A stretch of DNA of 64,000 nucleotides from positions 141,855 to 205,854 of the forward strand of contig JAVSMW010000008.1 in NCBI GenBank assembly GCA_032027005.1, written 5' to 3'. Below the pieces are notes generated by a model. It was not told the DNA's origin, searched no databases, and saw only the letters and a list, made by a program, of their open reading frames with translations. Of the stretch, positions 1-7,548 are shown one piece after another (the first letter of the stretch is position 1; every line of letters begins with the position of its first letter). Source of the stretch: JAVSMW01 sp032027005. Its GTDB lineage: Bacteria > Bacillota > Thermincolia > Thermincolales > UBA2595. Made by a program: the position numbers and the translations under genes.

Positions 1-167
1 ACAGGCATGAAGCCCTCAACACCGGCAGGGCGAAGAGGACTGCCGGCGGCACCGGCGGTTTGTAAAAAGTTGAAGTATTCTATAAATTTCAAGCCGATGT
101 AGATACTGGTCAGAGTAAATAAAATTTGCACTAACCTGCGGGGTTGTAAAAGGGTATTAAATTTCAT
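1..167 (-). CDS. 4Fe-4S-binding membrane protein, N-terminal fragment
   Basis: The minus strand reads an open frame of 55 codons from an ATG at 167 to the window edge, preceded by a purine-rich site (AGAGAGGTGG). The residues show a positively charged start, one hydrophobic segment (about residues 12-25) and the stretch RPAGVEGFMP. That run before the first cysteines is typical of NapH/CcoG-like polyferredoxin membrane proteins, which pass electrons across the membrane. The cysteine motifs themselves lie outside the window, so the family call rests on the N-terminus only. It is divergent from spoVAEA; a CRP-type dyad lies between them. Confidence 0.5.
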   Translation of the reverse strand, partial: MKFNTLLQPRRLVQILFTLTSIYIGLKFIEYFNFLQTAGAAGSPLRPAGVEGFMP

Positions 168-239
168 TAGCGCCGCCACCTCTCTGAGACATGTTAAACA
201 AATCACAATCATGAACAAAACTCTTATGTATCATTTATA

Positions 240-267
240 ATTCTATAGGTATTTTACCAAAATTCAA
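240..267 (-). promoter_or_regulatory. Possible sigma-A promoter of the divergent 4Fe-4S gene
   Basis: On the minus strand TTGAAT (262-267) is followed after 16 nt by TAGAAT (240-245). The start site would fall near 233, about 65 nt upstream of the ATG at 167. The dyad at 301-316 would then be centred near -75, a position usable by a class I CRP/FNR-type activator. This is inferred from consensus only. Confidence 0.35.
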
Positions 268-300
268 CCAGTTTTTGTTATTAGCTATCTCACCAGAGAA

Positions 301-316
301 TGTGATTTAACTCACA
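301..316. promoter_or_regulatory. CRP/FNR-family-like operator
   Basis: A perfect dyad, TGTGA-N6-TCACA, lies between the divergent 4Fe-4S gene and spoVAEA. This is the core of the E. coli CRP site; Firmicutes and sulfate reducers carry many CRP/FNR paralogues with related sites. The regulator is unknown, and the target is more likely the 4Fe-4S gene than the forespore gene. Confidence 0.4.
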
Positions 317-320
317 ACCA

Positions 321-350
321 GAATAAATTACGACCTGTAACCGCATAATA
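321..350 (+). promoter_or_regulatory. Sigma-G-like promoter match upstream of spoVAEA
   Basis: GAATA (321-325) and CATAATA (344-350) are separated by 18 nt, which fits the B. subtilis sigma-G pattern. SpoVA genes are classic sigma-G targets. The difficulty is geometry: a start about 7 nt after the -10 would fall inside the ribosome site at 353-360, so the match may be fortuitous or the start site unusual. Confidence 0.3.
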
Positions 351-367
351 TCAAGGAGGTGAATAAG

Positions 368-964
368 TTGCCAGATGCTCGGAGAAAAGTCATTATCATT
401 ACCGATGGAGACAGGGTGGCCGGCAGGACTGTTAAAATTGCGGCTAAAAATGTTGGGGCGCGGGTGATTTCATTAACTACGGGAAATCCAACCCCGATCT
501 CCGGGAGAAAAGTTGTCGAACTAATCAAACAAGCCCCTACCGACCCTGTCATCATTATGGTGGACGATAAAGGGACCTGCGGGTTTGGCAAAGGAGAACA
601 GGTTCTCGAGTATGTGGCAAAACACCCTGATATTTGTGTTATCGGGGCAGTTGCAGTAGCCTCCAACACCAGCGGCACAGAGGGCATCAAGGTCGACGAA
701 TCAGTTACCAGGGACTGTGCCATAGTAAAGGGACCGGTCGATAAACTGGGTAATCCGGAAAAACGGGGCAACAAATTTCTCGAAGGCGATACAGTTGATA
801 TTTTGAGACAGCTCAACATTCCCGTTGTAATTGGGACAGGGGATACCGGTAAAATGGAATTTGCAGACGATTGTTCCCGTGGGGCACCAATCACCACCAA
901 AGCCCTGCTGGAGATAATTAGCAGGAGTGAATGTAATGGCACAAACAACCAGCACCATATTTGA
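368..964 (+). CDS. spoVAEA: Stage V sporulation protein AE, EA-type
   Basis: This 198-residue protein matches the SpoVAEA family: an N-terminal VIIITDGD segment, SGNPTPISG-like SLTTGNPTPISG, EQVLEYVAKHPDI, GAVAVASNT and a C-terminal GTGDTGKM-DD-SRGAPIT block. SpoVA proteins act in Ca-dipicolinate uptake into the forespore and its release on germination; EA is the soluble member. The TTG at 368 is chosen because AAGGAGGT (353-360) sits 7 nt before it; an in-frame GTG at 359 overlaps that site. Its end overlaps spoVAF by 29 nt, so the two are co-translated. No other spoVA genes are upstream here. Confidence 0.88.
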   Translation: MPDARRKVIIITDGDRVAGRTVKIAAKNVGARVISLTTGNPTPISGRKVVELIKQAPTDPVIIMVDDKGTCGFGKGEQVLEYVAKHPDICVIGAVAVASNTSGTEGIKVDESVTRDCAIVKGPVDKLGNPEKRGNKFLEGDTVDILRQLNIPVVIGTGDTGKMEFADDCSRGAPITTKALLEIISRSECNGTNNQHHI

Positions 965-2573
965 TGTCAGTAAAAAATATAACGAAAACCTGAGCATTTT
1001 AAAGGAACAGTTAGGTATCGGCAAGAGTTATGATCTCGGGCTGCGGGAATTTGAAATAGGCGGTAAAAAAGCAGCCCTTATTTTTGTGGATGGCTTGATT
1101 AAAGATGTGCCTCTGGTAGAAATTATGCAGAATTTTGCCGGCCTGGACAGGGATGATATAGTTCCGGATACCCTGCACAAACTGGTCTCCAGATATGTAA
1201 CTTATGTTAAGGCCTTGCCGACAGATAAACTGGAAGATGTAATCAGCAAGGTTTTATCAGGTTTTATTGCTTTAATAGTTGACGGGATGCCGGAGATAAT
1301 TTTAATCGAAGCCAGGCAGTATCCAGGGCGCAATCCTGAAGAACCGGATATTGAAAGAGTTGTTCGGGGGTCACGGGATGGGTTTACGGAAACCATCCTG
1401 TTTAACACTGCTCTGATCAGACGCAGAATCAGAGATCCACGTCTGAGAACAGAGATGCTCAGTGTCGGGACAAGATCTAAGTCCGATATTTGTGTTGTTT
1501 ATCTGCAGGATGTGTCTAATCCTGATCTGGTTGAAACTATAAAAAAGCGAATTAAAGATATAAAAATAGATGGCCTGCCTATGGCTGAAAAGTCTGTGGA
1601 AGAATTCATCACCACCAATAACTGGAATCCGCTGCCGCAGGTCCGGTATACAGAACGGCCCGATGTGGCTGCCGTCCATCTGCTGGAAGGCCATGTTCTT
1701 GTAATTGTGGATACTTCGCCAAGTGTGATCATTACTCCAACCACATATTTTCACCATGTACAGCATGCCGAAGAATTCAGGCAGAACGCTACGGTGGGAA
1801 TTTACTTAAGGTGGGTTCGGTTTGCTGGAATCCTGATCTCCCTTTTTCTGATGCCATTATGGTATTTGGCTGCTACACACCCGGAACTGCTCCCAGCCTG
1901 GCTAAAGTTTATCGGTCCGTCTAAAATTGCCAAGATTCCTCTGCTGGGCCAGTTTATATCAGCTGAAATTGGCCTGGACCTGATCCGGATGTCTGCTATC
2001 CACACTCCATCACCTTTAGCAACGGCTCTGGGTATTGTGGCAGTATTTATGCTCGGTGACGTAGCAATTAGTGTCGGACTTTTCAATCCGGAAGTAATCT
2101 TGTACCTGGCTGTATCAGCAATTGGGACTTTTGCCACTCCCAGCTATGAACTGGCCATGGCCAATAGAATGTTCAGGTTTGGGCTGCTGCTGTTAGTCGG
2201 TTTATTGGGTTTACCGGGATTCATCCTGGGGATTCTGGGTATCATCCTGCTTTTGGTGTTTACCAGGCCTTTTGGAATTCCATATTTATGGCCTTTGATA
2301 CCCTTTAACTGGCAGGCCTTAAAAACAATATTGGTCAGATCGCCAGTACCGCTGCAAAACTTCAGACCAAGCATCCTAAAGACCCAGGACCGGACCAGAC
2401 AACCGGGGTTGAGCCCGGCCAGAAAGCCTGTGAGCCCAACCAAAAGGGAACAGCCGTCTGATCATGAAAGCCAGCACCGCAATGATACTGAAGGCAAAAA
2501 GCATTTTGGTCGAACCGGAGGCAAAGTGAAACGAAGTAAGCTTACAATTCGACGGCATTCTAATAACAAATAA
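936..2573 (+). CDS. spoVAF: Spore germination protein, GerA family (SpoVAF)
   Basis: A 545-residue GerA/SpoVAF-type membrane protein. The first 280 or so residues form the soluble GerA domain, followed by four or five hydrophobic segments (about 295-320, 375-400, 410-430, 445-475). A basic Ser/Pro/Lys-rich tail of about 60 residues ends the protein. SpoVAF works with germinant receptors and the SpoVA channel during germination; its place directly after spoVAEA supports SpoVAF over a GerAA subunit. The start is the ATG at 936, 6 nt after AGGAGTG (923-929). An intrinsic terminator follows at 2584. Confidence 0.88.
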   Translation: MAQTTSTIFDVSKKYNENLSILKEQLGIGKSYDLGLREFEIGGKKAALIFVDGLIKDVPLVEIMQNFAGLDRDDIVPDTLHKLVSRYVTYVKALPTDKLEDVISKVLSGFIALIVDGMPEIILIEARQYPGRNPEEPDIERVVRGSRDGFTETILFNTALIRRRIRDPRLRTEMLSVGTRSKSDICVVYLQDVSNPDLVETIKKRIKDIKIDGLPMAEKSVEEFITTNNWNPLPQVRYTERPDVAAVHLLEGHVLVIVDTSPSVIITPTTYFHHVQHAEEFRQNATVGIYLRWVRFAGILISLFLMPLWYLAATHPELLPAWLKFIGPSKIAKIPLLGQFISAEIGLDLIRMSAIHTPSPLATALGIVAVFMLGDVAISVGLFNPEVILYLAVSAIGTFATPSYELAMANRMFRFGLLLLVGLLGLPGFILGILGIILLLVFTRPFGIPYLWPLIPFNWQALKTILVRSPVPLQNFRPSILKTQDRTRQPGLSPARKPVSPTKREQPSDHESQHRNDTEGKKHFGRTGGKVKRSKLTIRRHSNNK

Positions 2574-2583
2574 GAATGAGAAA

Positions 2584-2610
2584 CGGGTGCGGGCGCGCAC
2601 CCGATTTTTT
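2584..2610 (+). terminator. Intrinsic terminator after spoVAF
   Basis: A perfect 8-bp stem CGGGTGCG/CGCACCCG with a GGCG loop is followed by A and six T. Confidence 0.88.
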
Positions 2611-2724
2611 AGAAAAATGGGCTGGAGTATAAAATGGGTAGGAGTATAAAAAGTCAATTAAATGTTAATAATTAAAATGGTTAATTTTACTAAATATATA
2701 GACAAAAGGAGGTTTCATCTAAAA

Positions 2725-3711
2725 ATGCGGGCTAAAATTGGCATTCCCCGAGCGCTTCTATATTATTACTATTACCCCCTGTGGAAGGGATTTTTTCAGG
2801 CTTTGGGGCAAGAGGTGGTAGTGTCTTCCAAAACTACCAAGGCCATAATGGACAAAGGCGTTAAGCAATCAGTTGATGATGCTTGTTTGCCGGTTAAACT
2901 TTTTTTTGGACATGTTCTGGATCTAAAAGACAAAGCAGATTATATTTTTGTTCCGCGGATGGTCAGTGTGGAAAAAAAGGCCTATATATGTCCAAAATTT
3001 TTAGGGCTGCCTGACATGATCAGGTACAACATCCCTGACTCACCCCAGATTATTGATGTTGCTGTGAACATGTCCAGGAAAGAAAAAAACCTGTATAAGT
3101 CCTTTGCTGAAGTGGGTAAGCTCTTTACCAACAACCCGCTGGCGGTCCGCAGGGCATTTCGACACGGAATTGATGAACTCGAAAAGTTTATCAGGTTAAA
3201 CAGGCTGGGTTTTTTGCCTCATGAAGCCATAGAAAATATGGAGAAGGGATTAGTTACCCAGAATTTTGGGCCTCCTCAATCAGATGGGCTGACAATTGCC
3301 CTGATTGGACACGGCTATAACATTTATGATACCTATATCAGCATGGATGTTATAGCAAAATTAAGAGAAATGGGGGTTCGGGTGGTAACCCCGGATAATC
3401 TTAAAGAAAGCCTGGTTGATGAAATGGCCGGGCAGCTGCCCAAAAGAATGTTCTGGACTTTGGGTAAAAAAATGATCGGTTCTGCTTTCCATTTCATGGG
3501 ATCTGAGAGTATTGACGGGATAATTCATGTGGCATCCTTTGGATGCGGTCCCGATTCATTTACCGGAGAAATTATTGAAAGGCATCTGCGCCGTCAGGGC
3601 AATTTACCTTTTCTAAACCTTACCGTTGATGAACACACCGGCGAAGCCGGGGTCATTACACGCTTGGAGGCCTTTATTGATATGATCAGGTGGAGGAGTG
3701 CCGCACAATGA
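2725..3711 (+). CDS. CoA-activase-associated protein, DUF2229-like
   Basis: A 328-residue protein starting IGIPRALLYYYYYPLWKGFF, a hallmark of the DUF2229 / acyl-CoA dehydratase activase-related family. It has the DDACLPVKLFFGHV block and conserved cysteines (ICPKFLGLPD; SFGCGPDSF). Family members resemble the Fe-S subunit (HgdB type) of 2-hydroxyacyl-CoA dehydratases and work with a BcrAD/BadFG ATPase. The true substrate is not known. The ATG at 2725 is preceded by AAAAGGAGG (12 nt), which rules out the longer frame. It overlaps the next gene by 4 nt (ATGA). In many Firmicutes this domain and the next two proteins are one long polypeptide. Confidence 0.78.
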   Translation: MRAKIGIPRALLYYYYYPLWKGFFQALGQEVVVSSKTTKAIMDKGVKQSVDDACLPVKLFFGHVLDLKDKADYIFVPRMVSVEKKAYICPKFLGLPDMIRYNIPDSPQIIDVAVNMSRKEKNLYKSFAEVGKLFTNNPLAVRRAFRHGIDELEKFIRLNRLGFLPHEAIENMEKGLVTQNFGPPQSDGLTIALIGHGYNIYDTYISMDVIAKLREMGVRVVTPDNLKESLVDEMAGQLPKRMFWTLGKKMIGSAFHFMGSESIDGIIHVASFGCGPDSFTGEIIERHLRRQGNLPFLNLTVDEHTGEAGVITRLEAFIDMIRWRSAAQ

Positions 3712-4820
3712 AAGTAACATTTGCCCACATGGGTCACATGCATATTTGTCTGAAAGCTTTGATAGAAAGTCTGGGTATGGATGTGATTGTCCCTCCGATG
3801 CCCAGTAAAAAGACTTTAACTCTGGGGACTCAGCATTCCCCGGAATTTGCCTGCCTGCCCCTGAAGATCAATATGGGGAACTTTATTGAAGCCCATGAAT
3901 TGGGTGCAGACACCATTCTTATGGCCGGCGGCATTGGACCGTGCCGGTTTGGCTATTATGCCCAGATTGAGCGTGAAATTCTGGAGGATTTAGGTTACAA
4001 CATGAAAATGGTAGTTCTGGAACCGCCTCAGAAGCATATCTCAGAACTGCTAGTCAAGATTAGGGAAGTGACAGGGGGCAAATCCTGGCTGGATGTAATC
4101 AGAGCCATTAAGTTTGCCTACCAAAAAGCTATGGCCGTAGACCAGATAGAGCGGCAGGTGCACTGGGTCAGACCCCGTGAACTGGAACCGGGCAGAATTG
4201 AGACAGTTTTTAAAGCTGCTCTGAAGGCAGTTGATGAGGCCAAAAATAAAAAGGAATTGGATCAAGCGGCGGCCCAGGCGGCTTCAGCCATGGAGCAAAT
4301 TCCGGTGGACCGGACTCGAAAACCGATGCGGATAGGCATAGTCGGTGAGATCTATGTAATGCTGGAGCCTTTTGTCAATCTTGATATTGAAAAGCATTTG
4401 GGCAGGCTGGGAGTAGAGGTGGAAAGGTCAATCTACCTGAGTGAATGGATAAATGACCACCTTTTTATGGGGCTCCTGAAAATTAAGGGCAGCAAAGAAG
4501 CCCGTAAACATGCCCCGCCTTACATCAATCATTTTGTAGGGGGGCATGGTCAGGAAACAATAGGCAGTACTGTGATGTTTGCCAAACAAAATTACGACGG
4601 AGTCATCCAGGTTCAGCCTTTTACCTGCATGCCTGAAATCGTGGCTGAAAGCATTTTACCCACTGTCAGCAGGGACCTGGAAATTCCTACTTTTAGTTTA
4701 ATAGTTGATGAGCATTCCGGGGATGCCGGGGTGCAAACACGGCTAGAGGCTTTTGTAGACCTGCTGGCCAGAAAAAAGGACCGAAAGGAGTCAGAAGATG
4801 CGCGGATACTTAGGAGTTGA
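3708..4820 (+). CDS. CoA-activase-associated protein, second DUF2229-type subunit
   Basis: A 370-residue relative of the preceding protein, beginning with KVTFAHMGHMHICLKAL. It shares the pattern of a Cys after HSPEFACLPLKINMG, a GGIGPCRFGYY block, and a C-terminal VQPFTCMPEIVAESI and IVDEHSGDAGVQTRLEA, the latter also present at the end of its neighbour (VDEHTGEAGVITRLEA). The pair therefore look like two related Fe-S subunits. The ATG at 3708 follows GGAGGAG and overlaps the upstream stop. The last 23 nt overlap the ATPase gene, so all three are translationally coupled. Confidence 0.75.
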   Translation: MKVTFAHMGHMHICLKALIESLGMDVIVPPMPSKKTLTLGTQHSPEFACLPLKINMGNFIEAHELGADTILMAGGIGPCRFGYYAQIEREILEDLGYNMKMVVLEPPQKHISELLVKIREVTGGKSWLDVIRAIKFAYQKAMAVDQIERQVHWVRPRELEPGRIETVFKAALKAVDEAKNKKELDQAAAQAASAMEQIPVDRTRKPMRIGIVGEIYVMLEPFVNLDIEKHLGRLGVEVERSIYLSEWINDHLFMGLLKIKGSKEARKHAPPYINHFVGGHGQETIGSTVMFAKQNYDGVIQVQPFTCMPEIVAESILPTVSRDLEIPTFSLIVDEHSGDAGVQTRLEAFVDLLARKKDRKESEDARILRS

Positions 4821-5775
4821 TGTTGGTTCTGTCAGTACCAACATAGTACTAATGGATGAACAGGAACAAGTAAGAGATAAACTGTATCTAAGAACTCAGG
4901 GCCAGCCCATCAAGGCAGTTCAGAAGGGACTTGAATATATTAGGAACAAGATGCCTCAGAATATGGAGATTGGCGGAATAGGCACTACAGGAAGCGGTCG
5001 GCATCTGGCCAGTATTATTGTGGGGTCAGATTCGGTCAAAAACGAGATTACCGCCCATGCTGTGGCTGCTTCTAACCTGGTGACGGGAGTTCAGACTGTC
5101 CTGGAAATTGGCGGCCAGGACTCCAAGATTATTGTTTTAAGAAATGGGGTAGTTGCTGATTTTGCCATGAATACTGTATGTGCAGCAGGCACAGGTTCCT
5201 TTTTGGACCAACAGGCCGGAAGGCTGAACATCCCTATCGAAGATTTCGGAGGCATTGCCCTAAAGTCAAATTCGCCTGTCCGGATTGCCGGACGGTGTTC
5301 TGTTTTCGCTGAATCGGATATGATCCATAAACAGCAGATGGGGCATAACCTTTCAGATATCCTGGCAGGACTTTGTGAGGCCCTGGTCAGAAACTATCTA
5401 AACAATGTGGGAAAAGGCAAAGAAATATTAGGACCTATTGTGTTCCAGGGTGGGGTTGCGGCAAATGTAGGGATTAAACGAGCATTTGAAAAAGCCCTGA
5501 ATATAGAGGTCGTCATACCCGAACATTATGATGTAATGGGTGCTGTCGGGGCTGCTATTCTGGCCCGGGATGCCGTCAGGAAATCGGGGCGGACTCAGTT
5601 TAAGGGATTCGGAATCGCCGAAGAAAACTTCGCCGCAACCAGCTTCGAGTGCGGAGACTGTCCCAATCTCTGTGAAGTCATCGAAATAACAGTTAATGAC
5701 CAGGTCATGGCCCGCTGGAATGATAAATGCGGTAAATGGAGCAACGCTCCCAAAACCAGCAAGAAGATTTGCTGA
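4798..5775 (+). CDS. BcrAD/BadFG-type CoA-enzyme activase ATPase
   Basis: A 325-residue ASKHA-fold ATPase: GVDVGSVSTNIVLMD is the phosphate-1 motif, IGTTGSGRHLA and EIGGQDSKI follow, NTVCAAGTGSFLDQQ carries a conserved cysteine for the bridging Fe-S cluster, and VFQGGVAANVGI is the adenosine motif. Such proteins drive ATP-dependent electron transfer into 2-hydroxyacyl-CoA dehydratases or benzoyl-CoA reductases. The C-terminal 50 residues add a CxxC..C..C cluster (GDCPNLC..). The start at 4798 follows AAAGGAG. It completes a three-gene operon; partners outside the operon are not visible. Confidence 0.85.
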   Translation: MRGYLGVDVGSVSTNIVLMDEQEQVRDKLYLRTQGQPIKAVQKGLEYIRNKMPQNMEIGGIGTTGSGRHLASIIVGSDSVKNEITAHAVAASNLVTGVQTVLEIGGQDSKIIVLRNGVVADFAMNTVCAAGTGSFLDQQAGRLNIPIEDFGGIALKSNSPVRIAGRCSVFAESDMIHKQQMGHNLSDILAGLCEALVRNYLNNVGKGKEILGPIVFQGGVAANVGIKRAFEKALNIEVVIPEHYDVMGAVGAAILARDAVRKSGRTQFKGFGIAEENFAATSFECGDCPNLCEVIEITVNDQVMARWNDKCGKWSNAPKTSKKIC

Positions 5776-5790
5776 CAAAAAATAAAACAT

Positions 5791-5817
5791 ACCGCAGAGG
5801 GCGCAGAGACGCAGAGT
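5791..5817. repeat. Dispersed CGCAGAG-type repeat
   Basis: Three near-copies of (G)CGCAGAG lie in tandem between the activase operon and trpB2. Related sequences occur at 7324, 22996, 34139, 49668 and 49820. They look like a family of intergenic repeats rather than coding sequence. Confidence 0.55.
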
Positions 5818-5878
5818 TTAAGAGACAAATGAGGGCCATTAAAACAGCCCTTGTTTGTCTTTCCATAATTATTTTTTA

Positions 5879-5907
5879 CTGACAATAAATATCATCTGTG
5901 CTAAAAT
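5879..5907 (+). promoter_or_regulatory. Predicted sigma-A promoter of trpB2
   Basis: CTGACA (5879-5884) and TAAAAT (5902-5907) are separated by 17 nt, each with one mismatch to consensus. The predicted start near 5914 leaves a short leader before the ribosome site GGAAGGGAG. Confidence 0.55.
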
Positions 5908-5939
5908 ATGAGTATTATTAGGAAGGGAGTTTAGACGAG

Positions 5940-7298
5940 ATGAGTGAAACCAAGATATTTTTGACAGAAAAGGAGATGCCAACGGCTTGGTACAATGTAA
6001 TGGCGGACATGCCTAATCTGCCGAAGCCGCCCCTGCACCCGGCCACAAAGCAGCCGGTTGGCCCCCAGGACCTCAGTGCCATATTCCCCATGGAATTAAT
6101 CAAACAAGAGGTCAGTACAGACCGCTGGATTGAAATTCCGGAAGAGGTTCAGGAAATCTATAAGCTTTGGCGTCCTGCCCCCTTATACAGGGCTCATAGG
6201 CTGGAAAAAGCTTTGGATACTCCTGCCAAAATATATTACAAATATGAAGGGGTCAGCCCTGCCGGCAGCCATAAGCCTAATACAGCTATTCCCCAGGCTT
6301 ATTATAATAAGCAGGCCGGGATTAAACGGCTGTCCACCGAAACCGGAGCAGGACAGTGGGGCAGCGCATTGAGCCTCGCCTGTAAGTTCTTTGGTTTAGA
6401 ATGTACAGTATATATGGTCAAGGTCAGCTATCATCAAAAGCCTTACCGCCGCATTTTTATGCAGACCTATGGAGCCGAGGTAATTCCCAGTCCCAGTAAC
6501 CTGACAGAGTCAGGACGGCAATTATTGAACATTGACCCCGATTCTCTGGGCAGTCTGGGTATCGCCATCAGTGAGGCTGTGGAAGACGCTGCTAAACGTG
6601 AAGATACCAATTATGCTTTAGGCAGCGTGTTAAATCATGTCATTATTCACCAGTCTGTTATCGGATTGGAAGCCAAAGCCCAACTTGAAAAAGTCGGAGA
6701 TTATCCTGACGTTGTTATTGGCTGCTGTGGCGGTGGCAGCAACTTTGCCGGCATCTCGTTCCCCTTTGTGCATGATAAACTTGTTAATGGGACCAAGGTA
6801 AGAGCAATTGCTGCCGAACCTGCTGCCTGCCCGACGCTGACTAAAGGGAAATTCGCTTATGATTACGGCGATACTGCCGGTATCGTGCCCATACTCAACA
6901 TGTATACCCTGGGTCATGACTTTATGCCGCCGGGAATTCATGCAGGCGGCCTGCGCTATCACGGGGATTCGACACTGGTCAGCCAGCTTTTCCATGATGG
7001 GATTATCGAAGCTAAATCAGCAAAGCAGACTGCCTGCTTTGAGGCAGCTCAGATATTTGCCCAAAGTGAAGGTATTTTACCGGCCCCGGAATCTTCCCAT
7101 GCCATCAGAGTTGCCATTGATGAAGCTCTCAAATGTAAGGAAGCCGGGGAAGCCAAAACTATTCTATTCTGCCTGAGCGGCAATGGTTACCTGGATCTCC
7201 CGTCCTATGACGCTTATGTCAACGGGAAACTCGAAGATATCGAGTACTCTGATGATTTGATTGAAGAATCTTTGAAAAAGCTACCCGTAACGGAGTAA
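5940..7298 (+). CDS. trpB2: Tryptophan synthase beta-like protein, TrpB2 type
   Basis: A 452-residue PLP enzyme longer than classical TrpB (about 396 residues). It has the PLP lysine in EGVSPAGSHKPNTA, ETGAGQWGSAL, the phosphate loop CCGGGSNFAG, and a C-terminal FCLSGNGYLDL. The extended N-terminus (residues 1-85) and SPAGSHKPN in place of NHTGAHKIN are TrpB2 features. TrpB2 enzymes convert serine plus indole to tryptophan but do not need TrpA, and may salvage free indole. It is monocistronic with its own promoter, 37 kb from the trp operon that encodes an ordinary TrpB. Confidence 0.9.
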   Translation: MSETKIFLTEKEMPTAWYNVMADMPNLPKPPLHPATKQPVGPQDLSAIFPMELIKQEVSTDRWIEIPEEVQEIYKLWRPAPLYRAHRLEKALDTPAKIYYKYEGVSPAGSHKPNTAIPQAYYNKQAGIKRLSTETGAGQWGSALSLACKFFGLECTVYMVKVSYHQKPYRRIFMQTYGAEVIPSPSNLTESGRQLLNIDPDSLGSLGIAISEAVEDAAKREDTNYALGSVLNHVIIHQSVIGLEAKAQLEKVGDYPDVVIGCCGGGSNFAGISFPFVHDKLVNGTKVRAIAAEPAACPTLTKGKFAYDYGDTAGIVPILNMYTLGHDFMPPGIHAGGLRYHGDSTLVSQLFHDGIIEAKSAKQTACFEAAQIFAQSEGILPAPESSHAIRVAIDEALKCKEAGEAKTILFCLSGNGYLDLPSYDAYVNGKLEDIEYSDDLIEESLKKLPVTE

Positions 7299-7323
7299 AA
7301 AGTGTTTGAAAACTGCCAGCATA

Positions 7324-7349
7324 AAACGCAGAGTTTAATCTCTGCGTTT
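7324..7349 (+). terminator. Hairpin after trpB2, built from a CGCAGAG repeat
   Basis: A perfect 10-bp stem AAACGCAGAG/CTCTGCGTTT with a 6-nt loop lies just after the stop. The T-tract is weak, so termination is plausible but not certain. The arms belong to the dispersed CGCAGAG family. Confidence 0.5.
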
Positions 7350-7407
7350 CTGTTTGGGAAATAAACGTATACCGTATTACAAGTTATTAATTTTTATGTA
7401 AAATAGC

Positions 7408-7505
7408 TTGACTTCCCGGTCAGTTTGGCAGAAAATAAATGTAAATATATTTTAAACGACCACATGTTTGCGGCCGTTCAGATTTCCGGCTGTAAACTTT
7501 TTTTT
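7408..7505 (+). promoter_or_regulatory. Possible ilvE promoter and leader with terminator
   Basis: TTGACT (7408-7413) is followed at 17 nt by GAAAAT (4 of 6 matches). Downstream, GTTTGCGGCCG (7466-7476) pairs with CGGCTGTAAAC (7487-7497), with two G-U pairs, and eight T follow. The ilvE ribosome site begins 29 nt later. If the promoter is real the terminator lies in the ilvE leader and could act as an attenuator. No T-box consensus and no leader peptide are evident, so a plain terminator for upstream transcripts is the alternative. Confidence 0.45.
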
Positions 7506-7548
7506 AGCTTATTTTACTTAATTGTTTTCATACAAGGAGGAGAATTTT

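Noticed and set aside
328..948. A 206-codon minus-strand frame opposite spoVAEA
   Set aside because: It is the antisense shadow of a clear gene, with no ribosome site and no recognisable domain.
7299..7548. T-box riboswitch before ilvE (also checked before trpS and the trp operon)
   Set aside because: The conserved GGGTGGNACCGCG-type T-box sequence and specifier stem are absent.
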